Part shown: piece by piece, positions 1 to 8,030 of the stretch
Position numbering within the stretch: the stretch's first letter is position 1
Layout of the letters: the number at the start of each line of letters is the position of its first letter
Source of the DNA: Oscillospiraceae bacterium
GTDB taxonomy: Bacteria > Bacillota_A > Clostridia > Oscillospirales > Oscillospiraceae
Direction: 5' to 3'
NCBI GenBank assembly: GCA_015068055.1
Contig: SVLG01000012.1
Location: forward strand, 1-36,758
DNA length: 36,758 nucleotides
Notes under the pieces: generated by a model
Databases searched by the model: none
Seen by the model: the letters and a program-made list of their open reading frames with translations, nothing else
What the model was told of the DNA's origin: nothing
Program-made: the position numbers and the translations under genes

Positions 1-1
1 C

Positions 2-478
2 CACCAGTCCCTCTCCGCCCAGCTGGCCGACAGAAGCCTCTCCCGGGTCTATGAGGCTGTGGTCCACGGCAGCTTCCGGGAGCAGAGCGGAACGGTGGAT
101 GCCCCCATCGGCCGCCACCCCACCGACCGCAAGCGCATGGCCGTTACGGAGAAAAACTCCAAGCCCGCCGTGACCCATTGGACCGTGCTGGAACGCTACC
201 ACGGCTTTACCCATGTCCGCTGCAAACTTCAGACCGGCCGCACCCACCAGATTCGGGTACACATGGCCCGACTGGGCCATCCGCTGCTGGGCGACGGCGT
301 ATACGGCGGGAAAAGCGGCGAGAAGGGGCTGGAAGGGCAATGTCTCCACGCCCGGGAATTGAGTTTCGTTCATCCCGAAAGCGGCAAAACCATTCACCTC
401 ACAACGGAACTCCCGGTATATTTTACCGAAGTTTTGGCCAGGCTTGGACCGGGTGAATTTTCCAAAAGCCAAACTTAA
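2..478 (+). CDS. RluA-family pseudouridine synthase, C-terminal part (5' end outside window)
   Basis: The reading frame is open from the window edge to TAA at 476-478, so only the last ~158 residues are present. The motif TGRTHQIRVHMARLGHPLLGD-like (residues from about base 233; TGRTHQIRVH then GHPLLGD) is the conserved C-terminal core of RluA/RluD-type synthases, which isomerise uridine to pseudouridine in 23S rRNA or tRNA. The R-x-Y-E-A-V segment near the start and the PIGRHP-x-DRKRM stretch also fit the family. The catalytic Asp (HRLD motif) would lie upstream and is not in the window, so the subfamily cannot be decided. No downstream partner is evident; an A/T-rich gap of 188 bases follows before the next gene. 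Confidence 0.9.
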   Translation, partial: HQSLSAQLADRSLSRVYEAVVHGSFREQSGTVDAPIGRHPTDRKRMAVTEKNSKPAVTHWTVLERYHGFTHVRCKLQTGRTHQIRVHMARLGHPLLGDGVYGGKSGEKGLEGQCLHARELSFVHPESGKTIHLTTELPVYFTEVLARLGPGEFSKSQT

Positions 479-666
479 AGTACTAATTTTGGAAAAAGAA
501 TACATTTTTTAAACTCTAAAGTCTTGAATACAGTAAAAAACGCAAAAAAGAACTGTAATCTGTTTCCATATTCATTTTTTTGTTTTAGTATAACTGAGGT
601 AGTTTTTTTACATGATTTAACTCATGATGTTAACAGGAAACCGACTATTATGCAGAGGTATCGAGT

Positions 667-1002
667 ATGAGTGACATTGCAAAAACTGTTGGCAAGCGGC
701 TGCGCAGCTATCGCACCGGTCAATCTCTCAGTCAGGAAAAGCTGGCCGAGCGCGCCGGGCTTCACCCTACCTATATCGGGCAGGTAGAGCGCGGTGAGAA
801 GAATCTGACCATCGAAAGCCTTGAGAAGATCACCAGCGCCCTGGATGTATCCATGGCCAGTGTCTTTGAAAAGATCGAGGAGCGTGGCGAGTCGGATAAC
901 TATTGCCTGCAGGCTTATGAGCTTTTGAGCCGTAAGAACAATGTCGACAGAGAGCGCCTCTTCCGCATTCTCAGCGAAATCGATCAGTACGCTGAAAAAT
1001 AA
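667..1002 (+). CDS. XRE-family helix-turn-helix regulator
   Basis: A 111-residue protein with an N-terminal lambda-repressor-like HTH (about residues 8-65: GKRLRSYRTGQSLSQEKLAE, then LHPTYIGQVERGEKNLTIES). This is the SinR/XRE pattern in which the second helix carries Q-E-K-L-A and the recognition helix T-Y-I-G-Q-V-E-R-G. The C-terminal ~45 residues are charged and helical, perhaps for dimerisation. ATG is preceded by AGAGG at suitable spacing. Upstream, bases 611-632 hold two near-copies of ATGAT-TTAAC (ATGATTTAAC, then ATGATGTTAAC), which could be an operator for self-control; this is inference. The target genes are unknown. The gene stands alone and is closed by a strong hairpin terminator. 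Confidence 0.85.
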   Translation: MSDIAKTVGKRLRSYRTGQSLSQEKLAERAGLHPTYIGQVERGEKNLTIESLEKITSALDVSMASVFEKIEERGESDNYCLQAYELLSRKNNVDRERLFRILSEIDQYAEK

Positions 1003-1058
1003 ATGTGTTCATAAACCCGCATCCAAGTGAAGCGGCTGTATAAGTTTTCCAAGTCATA

Positions 1059-1100
1059 AGGCAACAGCATGACACCGGCGTGTCATGCTGTTGCCTTTTT
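1059..1100. terminator. Bidirectional intrinsic terminator
   Basis: A 17-bp perfect stem (1059-1075 with 1080-1096) with a 4-base loop is followed by a T run on the plus strand. It lies between the XRE gene and the convergent DUF4129-like gene, so it probably serves the former and may also stop the latter. Confidence 0.85.
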
Positions 1101-1146
1101 GTGCCTGCTATTTTTTACCACTTCATTTTTAAACCATAGGAGTTTT

Positions 1147-2418
1147 TTAATTTTCAGTTTGTGCGGTAAATATCGCCCGCCGCATGCGGGCTATCTCTGC
1201 ACTGCTGAGACTGTCACCAGCTCCGAAGCAATGGGCATCCATAGCATCGGCGAGGCGCATAAGCTCGCTTTGGGCGTGAGGATAAACTTCAAGGGCACGG
1301 AGGATAAACTCCCGGCAGCTTTCGCTTTTCGCCCTGCCGTGAAGCTGAAGGCGGCTGCGCTTTTCAAGCTGCATAAACAGCCCCGGTGCCGTGCCGCGCA
1401 TCCGAAGGCAAAGGAGCTTGAAACGAAGCTTATCCCGAAAGCGGGCAATGGCGCGGCTGAGCATACTGAAAAGGCCAAGCCTGCTGCGGCGAAGCTGCTT
1501 TTCCCCGCCAAGGCGCACATTGCCAAATCTTCCACCGCCTTTCACGATGCCGACGATAACGGCCACCAAAGCCACCAGAAGTCCGGTACCTATTATTATG
1601 CCCAACACAAGCTGGGGGTCAAGGCTCATATAGCTTAGGTCCACATCCCCGCCAAGATTTGAATATGGATCCAGTTCAGGGCTCACCGGCTCATAGTCCT
1701 TCGGCGGAAAAAGACTGAAAAGAAAATTCATTACCGCAGCGATGCATTTTAACACAAAGCCTATGACAGCAAGCAGCGCAGCACGCAGCGCAAGTATCAG
1801 CTTTGTTATGCCGCCGGAGGCAAAGGCCACTGTTGCCGCCGCTAGGAGGCCAAAAAACAGTGCGGCCACCGCGCCAATCAAGAGACTGCGCCCGCGGCCT
1901 CCCTCGCCGCCGCGGATAAGCTGAAGGGCAAAGAGTGCCGCCGCACAGCTGAATCCCAGCGGCAGAACCAGGGTCAATTCCACCTGCTTGACCGAGCAGA
2001 TAAACAGCATAACGATAAGGGCAAGGCAGCTCAGGTCAAACACCTTGGTGAGCTTATCTGCGCTAAGGCCCCGAGCATTCAGCTCATAGCAGCAGTAGTA
2101 GCTGTAAAGCCACATGCACAGAGAGGAAAGCACCCCTACGGGGCTTGCAAAAAAGCCGTAAATCATGAAAACCGCCAGAGCCTGCAGGGCAAAAAAGCAG
2201 GCACAGAAAATGATTACCGCGCGAAGACTGCGTTCCCTTTCAAGGAAAAGGCTCAGGCCAAGGTGGCAGAGGGCAAGACAGGGCAGCCAGATGGCAAGAC
2301 CCGGATTTATAAGTTCCATTTCCTCCGCGATCGCAAGAATCGTATAGGCCGAGGACATGGCTGTACAGATGCACATAAGCATTGCAAGGGAACAGAAAAA
2401 CTTTATATCTTTTCTCAT
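1147..2418 (-). CDS. DUF4129-like multi-pass membrane protein of a MoxR/DUF58 operon
   Basis: A 423-residue protein with many hydrophobic segments in its first ~230 residues, a further membrane span near residues 270-300 (LVLGIIIGTGLLVALVAVIV), and a basic cytoplasmic tail of ~120 residues. The tail has the look of a DUF4129 domain: a helical region with REFILRALEVYPHAQSELMR and a trailing G-x-x-LSSAEIARMRRA. Proteins of this kind usually sit behind MoxR and DUF58 genes, as here, and may act with them in envelope or stress functions; the exact role is unknown. The ATG overlaps the DUF58 stop as ATGA (2415-2418), so the two are translationally coupled. Assignment rests on context plus the tail; the sequence match to DUF4129 is moderate. 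Confidence 0.7.
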   Translation of the reverse strand: MRKDIKFFCSLAMLMCICTAMSSAYTILAIAEEMELINPGLAIWLPCLALCHLGLSLFLERERSLRAVIIFCACFFALQALAVFMIYGFFASPVGVLSSLCMWLYSYYCCYELNARGLSADKLTKVFDLSCLALIVMLFICSVKQVELTLVLPLGFSCAAALFALQLIRGGEGGRGRSLLIGAVAALFFGLLAAATVAFASGGITKLILALRAALLAVIGFVLKCIAAVMNFLFSLFPPKDYEPVSPELDPYSNLGGDVDLSYMSLDPQLVLGIIIGTGLLVALVAVIVGIVKGGGRFGNVRLGGEKQLRRSRLGLFSMLSRAIARFRDKLRFKLLCLRMRGTAPGLFMQLEKRSRLQLHGRAKSESCREFILRALEVYPHAQSELMRLADAMDAHCFGAGDSLSSAEIARMRRAIFTAQTEN

Positions 2419-3692
2419 GATTCCCCTCCCTTTCTCAAAGCGCTTATGTGCTGTACACTCAGTTCCTTATCCGGATGCCCGAGAGGGGCCGAGGAAAAAA
2501 TCATCAGGCGGCTACGCTCCAGCTTTTCAAGCAGTCGGGGCGAAAGCTCCGCCGGAGAATTGGTGAAAAGCGCAGCTGTACCGCTTTCCGCGGCAGCTCT
2601 GCCAAGACCGGAAAGTTCAAAGGCAGAGGGTTTATACTCCCCTGTCCCCCGGCCATCCATGTCCTTTATCTCATCCTTAAGGCAGTCGTAGGCTGCCAGA
2701 TAATACAAAAGCTCGGATGCGGAAAGCTGTTGGTCTGATGAAACGTTCACAGCAGCAAGGTCTCTGGATTTCGGCAGACAAAGGCCGCAGTTTACGCCAC
2801 GGGAAAGCAGGCTTTCTATAAGCGAGGAGATTATTTCCAGCACCGCTTCCAGGGCAGCTGCATCGCGGCAGTAGCTCTCGCCGTCCAGAATGAAGAGGGC
2901 GCTTGCAGGCTGCACGGTTTCAAAGAAGTTCACCTGAAGCGCAGAGGGCTGCCTTGCCGCCATGCGCCAGTTTATGCGTTTCCATGAGTCGGAATGGCTG
3001 TAGGGTCTCAGCCCCCGCAGCACAGACATATCCTCCTTGAAGCCCAGAGAACCGTAGGACTTGTCCCAGTCCTGCCGGAGAAAAAGCTCCGCATCCACAG
3101 GCACACGCCGTGGATAAACCACAAGCTCGGGTAAAAGCTCCGCCGGGTATAGCTTTTCCACCTGACTGAGCCCGAAACCGTCACCGGAGCGCAGCAGCAG
3201 CCGATTGGGGCGGTATATGCCCCGGTGTTTGGCCTGCCAGTGCGAGGAAAGCACCATGCTCTCATAGCCCATCATGAGAGAAAAGCCCCGTTTATAGGCC
3301 CTCAGCTCCTGTATTTTCTCGCCGTCATCGTCAAAATAGCTGTAGGCTTCGAAGCTGTCGTCGGGGACAACAATGTCTTTTTCCGCGGCATTCTGGCTCA
3401 GCTCCAGCCAGACCAGCGGCAGCAGCTTGTCGTTTTTGACCCTGTAGTCAAAAACCGTCTCCATGCCCGGAAATATCCTGCAATTATCGCAGCTTATTTC
3501 AAGGCTCACGCCGTCCATGGCCCGTTCAGACCAGTAGCGCACAAAGGCGAAGAACAGCAGAAAAAACATAAACAGCCCCGCCAGCACCGTATAGCCCGCC
3601 ACTGCGGAAAGCAGCGCAAAGCCAAGCCAGAAACAGAGCGCCGGCAGCGATACCAGTACGCTGGAATTTTCCGAAATCTTATTCTTTCCCAT
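2415..3692 (-). CDS. DUF58 domain protein
   Basis: A 425-residue protein. Two adjacent hydrophobic stretches near the N-terminus (about residues 15-55) anchor it in the membrane. The centre carries the DUF58 signature (RPYSHSDSWKRINWRMAAR, then LQVNFFE), followed by a von Willebrand A-like segment (ALFILDGES). DUF58 proteins partner with MoxR ATPases and are thought to be chaperoned or activated by them. The start chosen is ATG at 3692, with AGGG 10 bases upstream. A longer frame opening with TTG at 3734 has no ribosome-binding site and would overlap moxR more deeply. Even so, the first 14 bases overlap the end of the moxR gene. The stop overlaps the next gene's start by four bases. Confidence 0.85.
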   Translation of the reverse strand: MGKNKISENSSVLVSLPALCFWLGFALLSAVAGYTVLAGLFMFFLLFFAFVRYWSERAMDGVSLEISCDNCRIFPGMETVFDYRVKNDKLLPLVWLELSQNAAEKDIVVPDDSFEAYSYFDDDGEKIQELRAYKRGFSLMMGYESMVLSSHWQAKHRGIYRPNRLLLRSGDGFGLSQVEKLYPAELLPELVVYPRRVPVDAELFLRQDWDKSYGSLGFKEDMSVLRGLRPYSHSDSWKRINWRMAARQPSALQVNFFETVQPASALFILDGESYCRDAAALEAVLEIISSLIESLLSRGVNCGLCLPKSRDLAAVNVSSDQQLSASELLYYLAAYDCLKDEIKDMDGRGTGEYKPSAFELSGLGRAAAESGTAALFTNSPAELSPRLLEKLERSRLMIFSSAPLGHPDKELSVQHISALRKGGES

Positions 3693-4641
3693 CGAATATG
3701 CGGCCCTTTTCAGGCGGAACGGGGGTCTTTTCAAGAATACCGGCGATAATGTTTTCGGCTTTCATGCCGGAGAGTCTGGCCTCGCCGCTTAAAAGCAGCC
3801 TGTGGCTCAGAACACAGGGGGCAAGATACTTCACATCGTCGGGCGTGACAAAGCTTCTGCCCTTCATGGCAGCCCATGCCTTTGAAGCGCGGTAGAGTGC
3901 GCGGGAGGCCCGGGGACTTGCGCCCATGGCAAGACCGGGGCAGCTTCTGGTGGCGCCGACAATGGCAACTATGTAATCGGCAACCGAGTCACACAGTTCC
4001 GTCTCCATCGCTTTTTTGCGAAGAGCCACAATAGTCTCGGGATCCGAGACGGTATTGACCGTATCAAAGGGCATAGCATCGCCCAAGGTATAAAGCATGC
4101 GCTTTTCTTCCTCGGCATCGGGGTAGCCCATGGAAAGCTTGATGAGAAAGCGGTCCATCTGGGCGGCAGGCAGGCGGAAGGTACTCTCAGACTCCACCGG
4201 ATTCTGAGTGGCCATGACCATAAAGGGCTTTTCAAGCTTCATGCTCACGCCGTCAATGGTGACGCGCTTTTCCTCCATGGCTTCAAGCAGAGCGGCCTGC
4301 GTGCGGGGCACGGCGCGGTTTATCTCGTCTGCCAGCAGCATATTTGTAAAAACCGGGCCGGGCAGCAGCCTGAAATCTCCGCTGCGCTGGTCAAAGATAT
4401 TCATGCCCGTAATGTCTGAGGGCAGAAGGTCAGGCACGAACTGCACACGCTTTGAGCTGCAGCCGGAGGCCATTGCCAGCACCTTTACCAGCGTGGTCTT
4501 GCCAACGCCGGGCATATCCTCGATGAGTATATGCCCATCGGCCAGAAGCGCCATGATTATAAGCTCTATCTTATCCCGCTTGCCGATGATTATCTTCTCG
4601 GCCTCGGCGGTCATTTTTTCCGCAAATTCTCTTATCTCCAC
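3679..4641 (-). CDS. MoxR-family AAA+ ATPase
   Basis: A 320-residue AAA+ ATPase. Walker A is GVGKTT (about residues 44-51), Walker B is LLADEINRA, and sensor 1 is the MATQNP segment. The C-terminal lid holds the usual SPRASRALYRASKAWA helix and DVKYLAPCVLSHR. MoxR ATPases act as chaperones that mature or insert partners encoded next to them, commonly DUF58/VWA proteins, which is the arrangement here. The start is GTG at 4641 with AGGA eight bases upstream; no ATG gives a complete N-terminus. It is the first gene of a three-gene minus-strand operon. Confidence 0.93.
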   Translation of the reverse strand: MEIREFAEKMTAEAEKIIIGKRDKIELIIMALLADGHILIEDMPGVGKTTLVKVLAMASGCSSKRVQFVPDLLPSDITGMNIFDQRSGDFRLLPGPVFTNMLLADEINRAVPRTQAALLEAMEEKRVTIDGVSMKLEKPFMVMATQNPVESESTFRLPAAQMDRFLIKLSMGYPDAEEEKRMLYTLGDAMPFDTVNTVSDPETIVALRKKAMETELCDSVADYIVAIVGATRSCPGLAMGASPRASRALYRASKAWAAMKGRSFVTPDDVKYLAPCVLSHRLLLSGEARLSGMKAENIIAGILEKTPVPPEKGRIFDGKE

Positions 4642-4668
4642 TGCTCTGCTCCTTTTCTGTTTTTTGTA

Positions 4669-4696
4669 ATTTTACCACAGCCGCATAAAATGTCTA
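4669..4696 (-). promoter_or_regulatory. Candidate promoter of the moxR operon
   Basis: On the minus strand TAGACA (complement of 4691-4696) is followed by a 16-base gap and TAAAAT (complement of 4669-4674), about 28 bases ahead of the GTG start. It is the best sigma-A-like match in the gap. Confidence 0.5.
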
Positions 4697-4731
4697 TAAA
4701 AAACTGTGCCAAAAAGGATGCGGGGTTTTTC

Positions 4732-4759
4732 TTGACTTTTTTCGCACCGGGAATACAAT
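4732..4759 (+). promoter_or_regulatory. Sigma-A-like promoter for the flavoprotein operon
   Basis: TTGACT (4732-4737), 16-base spacer, TACAAT (4754-4759), placing a start site near 4766, about 23 bases before the ATG at 4789. Confidence 0.75.
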
Positions 4760-4788
4760 ATAGAGAAACCAGAGAAGCGAGGCTGCCT

Positions 4789-6228
4789 ATGAGATATGAC
4801 GTTGTCATCATCGGTGCAGGGGTCTGCGGCTGCGCCGCAGCCATGGCGCTGAGCCGTTACGAACTGAATATCGCGGTGCTGGAAAAGGGAGAGGACCTCT
4901 GCACAGGGGCCTCCAAGGCCAATTCCGCTATTGTTCACGCGGGTTTTGATGCCAGACCCGGCACTAAAAAGGCTGCTTTCAATGCAGCCGGCAGCCGTAT
5001 GATGCCTGCCCTCTGCGAAGAACTCCATGTGCCTTATCGCCGCTGCGGCTCGCTGGTGCTGGGCTTCGGAGAGCATGACCGGGCCGCGCTGGAAGATCTG
5101 AAACAGCGGGGTGAGAGAAACGGCGTGGAGGAGCTGCGCCTTGTGGAGCGCGAGGAGCTTCATGCCATGGAGCCCAATCTGGCCAAGGATGCCGGACCCG
5201 CCCTTTATGCACCTTCCGGCGGCATCGTCTGTCCCTTTGAACTCACCGCCGCCATGGCGGAAAACGCCGCCATAAACGGAGCTGCATTTTACTTTGACTC
5301 TGCCGTCAACCGGATTGAACGCATTCAGAACGGCTGGCGTATCCTCTGCGGCGACCGTTTCCTGGAGACGGCCTGCATCGTCAACGCCGCCGGACTCGGC
5401 GCGGCGGAGATACACAACATGGTCTCCGACGATAAATGCCGCATCGTCCCCCGCCGGGGCGAATACACACTGCTGGACAAGAAATGCGGCGCTCTTGTGA
5501 GCCGCACCGTCTTCCAGCTCCCCACCGCCATGGGCAAGGGCGTATTGGTAACCCCCACCGTCCACGGCAACATTCTTGTGGGTCCCACTGCCGAGGACAT
5601 CGGCGATCCTGCCGACACCGCCACCACCGCCGAGGGTCTTGCCAAACTCCGCTCCGCGGCTGTTCGCAGCGTACCGGATCTCCCCCTCAAAAGCTCCATC
5701 ACGGCTTTTTCCGGGCTCCGGGCCCATTTGGACGGGGAGGATGACTTTATCCTGGGCTTTGCCGCCCCCGGCTTTCTGGACCTGCTGGGCATTGAGTCCC
5801 CGGGGCTGAGCGCCTCCCCTGCCATTGGGCAGTGGGCCGCAGAGCAGTGCGCGGCACATCTGGGCGCAGCAACGCGAAAAGACTACAAGCCGGGACGTCC
5901 CACCCCCATACGCATCCACGAACTCAGCTTTGAAGAACGCGCCGCCCTCATTGAAAAGGATGGCGCCTACGGCCAGATTGTCTGCCGCTGCGAAGGCGTT
6001 ACCGAGGGTGAGATACGCGACGCCATTCGCCGCACGCCCGGGGCCAAAAGTCTGGACGGTGTCAAGCGCCGCACCCGCGCAGGCATGGGCCGCTGTCAGG
6101 GCGGTTTCTGCGCCGCCCGGGTCATGGAGATTTTGGCGGATGAATTGGGCACGGATCCTCTCAGCCTGACCAAGAGCGGCGGAGAGAGTCTGCTGCTCCG
6201 CGGCACACTCCGGGAGGAAGACGCATGA
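4789..6228 (+). CDS. GlpA-like FAD oxidoreductase with C-terminal [2Fe-2S] BFD-like domain
   Basis: A 479-residue protein. The N-terminus has the FAD-binding Rossmann motif VVIIGAGVCGCAAAMALSR and ends its first strand-helix-strand with the acidic residue in VLEKG. The middle is a DAO-type domain (NSAIVHAGFDARPGT, and PRRGEYTLLDK). The last ~90 residues hold a BFD-like domain with CRCEG and CQGGFC, four Cys that would bind a [2Fe-2S] cluster. This architecture is that of anaerobic glycerol-3-phosphate dehydrogenase subunit A and relatives in Clostridia. Glycerol 3-phosphate is therefore the likeliest substrate, but no glpK or glpF lies nearby and another hydroxy acid is possible. The ATG at 4789 sits behind a strong promoter; the longer open frame to its left crosses that promoter and is not real. 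The stop overlaps the next start (ATGA). Confidence 0.88.
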   Translation: MRYDVVIIGAGVCGCAAAMALSRYELNIAVLEKGEDLCTGASKANSAIVHAGFDARPGTKKAAFNAAGSRMMPALCEELHVPYRRCGSLVLGFGEHDRAALEDLKQRGERNGVEELRLVEREELHAMEPNLAKDAGPALYAPSGGIVCPFELTAAMAENAAINGAAFYFDSAVNRIERIQNGWRILCGDRFLETACIVNAAGLGAAEIHNMVSDDKCRIVPRRGEYTLLDKKCGALVSRTVFQLPTAMGKGVLVTPTVHGNILVGPTAEDIGDPADTATTAEGLAKLRSAAVRSVPDLPLKSSITAFSGLRAHLDGEDDFILGFAAPGFLDLLGIESPGLSASPAIGQWAAEQCAAHLGAATRKDYKPGRPTPIRIHELSFEERAALIEKDGAYGQIVCRCEGVTEGEIRDAIRRTPGAKSLDGVKRRTRAGMGRCQGGFCAARVMEILADELGTDPLSLTKSGGESLLLRGTLREEDA

Positions 6229-7472
6229 TCTACCACGACATAATCGTCATCGGCGCAGGCCCGGCGGGCCTGGCCGCCGCCATCGCTGCCCGGGAGGCCG
6301 GAGTGGAGAACATCCTCGTGCTGGAGCGCGACAGTGTCCCCGGCGGCATCCTGAATCAGTGCATTCACAACGGTTTCGGGCTTCATACCTTTCAGGAAGA
6401 ACTCACCGGCCCGGAGTACGCCCAGCGCTATATTGACAGGGCCACAGCTCTCGGCATAGCGATCCGGCTGAACACTATGGTGCTGAGCGTGTCGGAAGAT
6501 CGCGAAGTCCTCTGCAGCAGCCGCGAGCATGGGCTGGAGCGTATGCAGGCCGGTGCGCTGATCCTCTGCATGGGCTGCCGGGAACGGCCCCGGGGTGCTC
6601 TGGGCATCCCCGGCACCCGTCCCGCCGGTATCTACTCAGCGGGCGCAGCCCAGCGGCTGGTAAATGTGGAGGGCTACCTCCCCGGTAAAGAGGTGGTCAT
6701 CCTCGGCAGCGGGGACATCGGGTTGATCATGGCCCGGCGTATGACTCTGGAAGGGGCCCGGGTTAAATGCGTCTGCGAACTGATGCCTTATTCCGGCGGC
6801 CTGAAGCGCAACATTGTCCAGTGTCTCCATGACTATGGTATTCCCCTGCGTCTGAGCCACACGGTGGTGGAAATCCATGGCAGGGAGCGGCTGGAGGCCG
6901 TGACCATTGCCGCCGTGGATGAACAGCGCCGCCCCATAGCGGGCACGGAGGAATACATTCCCTGCGACACCCTGCTCCTCTCCGTGGGCCTGCTGCCGGA
7001 AAACGAACTCAGCGAAGGGGCCGGCCTCCGGATGGATTCCGTCACCGGCGGCGCCGTGGTGGCGGAGGACCTCCAGAGCAGTGTGCCGGGGATCTTTGCC
7101 TGCGGCAACGTCCTCCACGTTCACGATCTGGTGGACTTTGTCTCCGAAGAAGCCGCCCGGGCCGGGCGCAGCGCCGCAGCCTTTCTGAAGCACCGGGGCG
7201 GAGACAGCCGTCTCATCCCTCTCCGGGCCGGTCCCGGCGTCCGCTATACGGTGCCCCAGTATATCCGCGCCGACGCCGCCGGGGAGGTCACCGTGCGCTT
7301 TCGGGTGGCGGAGCCCCGGTATAACAGCCGCCTTGTCTGCCGCGCGGACGGCGAGACGGTAATCCGAAAGAAAAGGCCGGTGGTAACCCCCGGCGAGATG
7401 GAGGAGCTGACGCTGAAGCCGGAGCAGTTTGCCGCCGCCCGGGAGATCGTTATTGCACTGGAGGAATTATGA
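6225..7472 (+). CDS. NAD(P)/FAD-dependent oxidoreductase, GlpA-operon partner
   Basis: A 415-residue pyridine-nucleotide-disulphide-type flavoprotein. The first dinucleotide fold is IIVIGAGPAGLAAAIAAREAG and the second is EVVILGSGDIGLIMARRM (about residues 152-170). The ATG-type FAD motif near the end is GIFACGNVLHVHDLVDFVSEEA. An LCMGCRERPRG stretch precedes the second fold, as is typical of the second flavoprotein in the glpA-like / DUF1667 clusters of Firmicutes. It probably passes electrons between NAD(P)H and the partner dehydrogenase's iron-sulphur centre. It overlaps the previous and next genes by four bases each, so all are translated together. The last ~85 residues form a beta-rich tail (VPQYIRADAAGEVTVRFRV). 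Confidence 0.88.
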   Translation: MIYHDIIVIGAGPAGLAAAIAAREAGVENILVLERDSVPGGILNQCIHNGFGLHTFQEELTGPEYAQRYIDRATALGIAIRLNTMVLSVSEDREVLCSSREHGLERMQAGALILCMGCRERPRGALGIPGTRPAGIYSAGAAQRLVNVEGYLPGKEVVILGSGDIGLIMARRMTLEGARVKCVCELMPYSGGLKRNIVQCLHDYGIPLRLSHTVVEIHGRERLEAVTIAAVDEQRRPIAGTEEYIPCDTLLLSVGLLPENELSEGAGLRMDSVTGGAVVAEDLQSSVPGIFACGNVLHVHDLVDFVSEEAARAGRSAAAFLKHRGGDSRLIPLRAGPGVRYTVPQYIRADAAGEVTVRFRVAEPRYNSRLVCRADGETVIRKKRPVVTPGEMEELTLKPEQFAAAREIVIALEEL

Positions 7473-7627
7473 ACGAAGTCACCATACTGGATTTTCACTG
7501 CACCTGCTGCACTCTGAACTGCCTTCTGCACGTGGAGGCAAAGGGGCTGGAAATCCTCGAAATCAGGGGACACGGCTGCCACATGGGCGAGGAATTTGCC
7601 GGAAAGGAGCTGCTGCTGCAGGACTGA
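7469..7627 (+). CDS. Small Cys-rich protein, stand-alone copy of the DUF1667 N-terminal Cys motif
   Basis: A 52-residue open frame, too short for many gene finders, whose ATG overlaps the previous stop as ATGA (7469-7472) and which ends TGA at 7625-7627, five bases before the DUF1667 gene. Its cysteines are C11-x2-C14-x3-C18-x18-C37. The following DUF1667 protein has C8-x2-C11-x3-C15-x18-C34, the same spacing exactly, and both follow the last Cys with x-x-G and an acidic-aromatic-Ala segment (GEEFA, GADYA). Four Cys in this pattern suggest an iron-sulphur or zinc site. I infer a duplicated, stand-alone copy of the N-terminal half of DUF1667, probably an electron-transfer or assembly partner of the flavoproteins. 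I do not know a named family for it. Confidence 0.75.
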   Translation: MNEVTILDFHCTCCTLNCLLHVEAKGLEILEIRGHGCHMGEEFAGKELLLQD

Positions 7628-7632
7628 CGGAT

Positions 7633-7992
7633 ATGGAAACACGTGAATTTATCTGCATCCGCTGCCCCATGGGCTGCGCCCTCCGGGCGGAGATCGCCGA
7701 CGGTGCTGTCCGCGCTGTCAGCGGCAACGGCTGCCGCCGGGGAGCGGACTATGCCGCCCAGGAGGCCGTAGCCCCGAAGCGCACCGTCACAAGCTCCGTG
7801 CGGGTGATCGGGGCGAAGCGGAAAATCGTGGCGGTAAAAACCGTGCCCGATGTGCCGAAAGAAAGCATCTTTGCCGTGATGGCCGCCATACGTGCCCTGC
7901 GGCCCAAGTCTCCGGTGCGGGCGGGAGACATACTTCTCACCAACATCGCCGGTACCGGAAGCAATCTGATAGCCACTGCCCATGCGGAGTGA
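7633..7992 (+). CDS. DUF1667 domain protein
   Basis: A 119-residue protein opening METREFICIRCPMGCALRAE, the DUF1667 hallmark, with four Cys (residues 8, 11, 15, 34) and a C-terminal conserved segment RPKSPVRAGDILLTNIAGTG. DUF1667 proteins occur with glpA-like and second flavoprotein genes in anaerobic Firmicutes and are presumed to carry an iron-sulphur centre in the same complex; the biochemical role is not settled. The ATG at 7633 is the start that gives the family's normal N-terminus; the longer open frame upstream runs through the neighbouring genes. It is the last gene of the operon and is followed at once by a terminator. Confidence 0.87.
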   Translation: METREFICIRCPMGCALRAEIADGAVRAVSGNGCRRGADYAAQEAVAPKRTVTSSVRVIGAKRKIVAVKTVPDVPKESIFAVMAAIRALRPKSPVRAGDILLTNIAGTGSNLIATAHAE

Positions 7993-8022
7993 AAAGAGGA
8001 AGGCCAAAAGGCCTTCCTCTTT
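7993..8022. terminator. Bidirectional terminator between convergent genes
   Basis: A 13-bp stem (7993-8005 with 8010-8022) and AAAA loop. The stem has A-rich and T-rich ends, so it gives a T run on both strands, serving the DUF1667 gene on the left and the LysR gene on the right. Confidence 0.85.
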
Positions 8023-8030
8023 CCTTATAT

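Noticed and set aside
4531..4788. N-terminal extension of the GlpA-like flavoprotein
   Set aside because: It would cross the promoter and moxR; the FAD motif begins right after the ATG at 4789.
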